Origin: Phreatobacter oligotrophus
GTDB lineage: Bacteria > Pseudomonadota > Alphaproteobacteria > Rhizobiales > Phreatobacteraceae
NCBI RefSeq assembly: GCF_003046185.1
Contig: NZ_PZZL01000010.1
Coordinates: 120,944-184,943 of the forward strand
Direction of reading: 5' to 3'
DNA: 64,000 bases
Shown: positions 63,231 through 64,000 of the stretch, piece after piece
Numbering within the stretch: position 1 is the stretch's first letter
Layout: each line of letters opens with the position of its first letter
Notes under the pieces: model-generated
Databases searched by the model: none
Told to the model about the DNA's origin: nothing
The model's input: only the letters and a program-made list of their open reading frames with translations
Translations under genes and position numbers: made by a program

Positions 63231-63856
63231 TTAGGGTTGGTCCTTCAAGACATCGAAGGTGAAGTCGATCACTGTGTCAATGAAGTCGATGGCATTCGCC
63301 TGGTTATGGCGGTCATAGATTTTCAGGGCGCGGACCCGGGTTGCATCGTCGATCGCAGCGTACTGGTAGCGTTTGACCGGCTTACCGTCCTTGCCATCGA
63401 ACTTCAGGAATTTGACCTCGAACTGGATCTGATGGCCGGGCACCTGCTTCTCGTAGCGCTTGGTGTGGACCTTGCGGACTCGCGTGCCGCCCGGCAAGCG
63501 GCTCAGCCCATGACGCTTGAGGATGCGGTAGACGCCGGCATCGGAGAGTTTGATGGTGTGATAGCGCGCCAGATACCAGAAGATGCGCATCGGGCCGAGA
63601 TGATAGGTCCGCCGCAGATGCAGGACTTTTCGACGATCTCGGCGGACGTGCGATTGGCGGGGTTCTTCGGGATGGTCTTGCGGTTCTCCAGGCCGACGCG
63701 GCCATGCTTCCGGTAGGCATCCCGCCACCTGTAGAAGCTGGCGCGACCGACACCAAAATATCGGCATGCCCGCCCGACATCACCAATGGCCTCAGCATGC
63801 TTGAGAACCCGAAGCTTGTGCTCCACCTCGCGCCTGAACTTGTGCATCGCCATCAT
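63231..63856 (-). pseudogene. IS481-like transposase, frameshifted and 3'-truncated
   Basis: The N-terminal HTH part (MHKFRREVEHKLRVLKHAEA, RASFYRWRDAYRKHG) and the catalytic part (VLHLRRTYHLGPMRIFWYLA, RYQYAAIDDATRVRALKIYD) are in different frames. The junction is at four A residues (63627-63630); one extra A or a -1 slip at AAAAG restores VEKVLHLRR. The protein stops at DFTFDVLKDQP, losing the second Asp and Glu of the DDE triad. Starts at 63847-63856 are possible. Confidence 0.75.
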
Positions 63857-63905
63857 CCCTTCCGCCCGCAAGGGCTTCACTGAAAAGATGTCTCGCAAGT
63901 CCGTA

Positions 63906-64000
63906 TGAACCGCCCCGGGTCTGCCGGAGGCTCCAACTTCCAAGTAGGATGGAGCCATGACGAGCAAGACGACGAACAAGTTCTCACCTGAGGTCCGCGA
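63906..64000 (+). mobile_element. left end of an IS3-family element, cut by window edge
   Basis: Begins TGAACCGCCCCGGG, the terminal sequence typical of IS407-group IS3 elements, followed by the orfA start at ATG 63957 (MTSKTTNKFSPEVR), which continues beyond the window. Confidence 0.7.

Overview
The window reads as a GC-rich alphaproteobacterial chromosome, most likely of the order Hyphomicrobiales (Rhizobiales). The evidence is a TIGR02300-type acidic protein, a class II aroA, cmk, a paired DUF1501/DUF1800 locus and an SDHAF4-like (DUF1674) gene at the left. I do not assign a genus.

Layout. 0-8.0 kb is ordinary chromosome ending in a tRNA-Leu(CAA) gene with encoded CCA. From the 3' end of that tRNA onward everything is accessory. 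A tRNA-overlapping sequence at 7970-8057 recurs as a diverged direct repeat at 50072-50151. The right copy is split by an IS3-family element (50152-51387) and resumes at 51388-51401, so about 42 kb is framed like a genomic island. Inside it are: (a) 8.4-16.7 kb, defence-like genes: a 1799-aa STAND NTPase with an N-terminal nuclease-like domain (Avs-like), an IS remnant and a cassette with two tail-to-tail HNH endonucleases; (b) 16.8-26.8 kb, a phage-derived block: large serine recombinase, DUF2924, DUF3489, Xre regulator, restriction-endonuclease-like protein, terminase large subunit, DUF5681 protein and a ParB/methyltransferase fusion, with no portal, capsid or tail genes; (c) 26.9-43.4 kb, benzoate catabolism; (d) 43.5-46.5 kb, a tripartite tricarboxylate transporter; (e) 46.6-49.6 kb, a MarR regulator and a tandem glycine riboswitch ahead of a FAD amino-acid oxidoreductase gene and panC.

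The catabolic genes form a coherent unit. An LIV-type ABC transporter, a BenE carrier and an orphan TctC-type binding protein would bring in an aromatic acid. BenABC and BenD convert benzoate to catechol, CatA, CatB and CatC convert catechol to 3-oxoadipate enol-lactone, and a PcaD-like hydrolase gives 3-oxoadipate. PcaIJ and PcaF are not in the cluster; a BKACE (DUF849) gene sits inside the ben operon and could replace them. Three promoter regions carry the same roughly 40-bp block with an ATAC-N7-GTAT palindrome, the consensus known for BenM/CatM, and the catB/LysR intergenic region is one of them.

Right of the IS (51.4-62.3 kb) lies the most unusual locus: a subtilisin-trypsin double protease, a trypsin-phospholipase D fusion, a membrane-anchored coiled-coil protein with what looks like a catalytically dead non-specific-nuclease domain, a helical protein of unknown function, and a trypsin-like protease whose N-terminal adaptor-like domain is in another reading frame. 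Three of these genes are chained by 4-bp ATGA overlaps. I read it as a protease-centred conflict or defence system; I do not recognise this exact combination as a named system. The window ends in debris: a lysozyme-like pseudogene with two in-frame TAA codons, a frameshifted and truncated IS481-like transposase, and the start of another IS3-family element.
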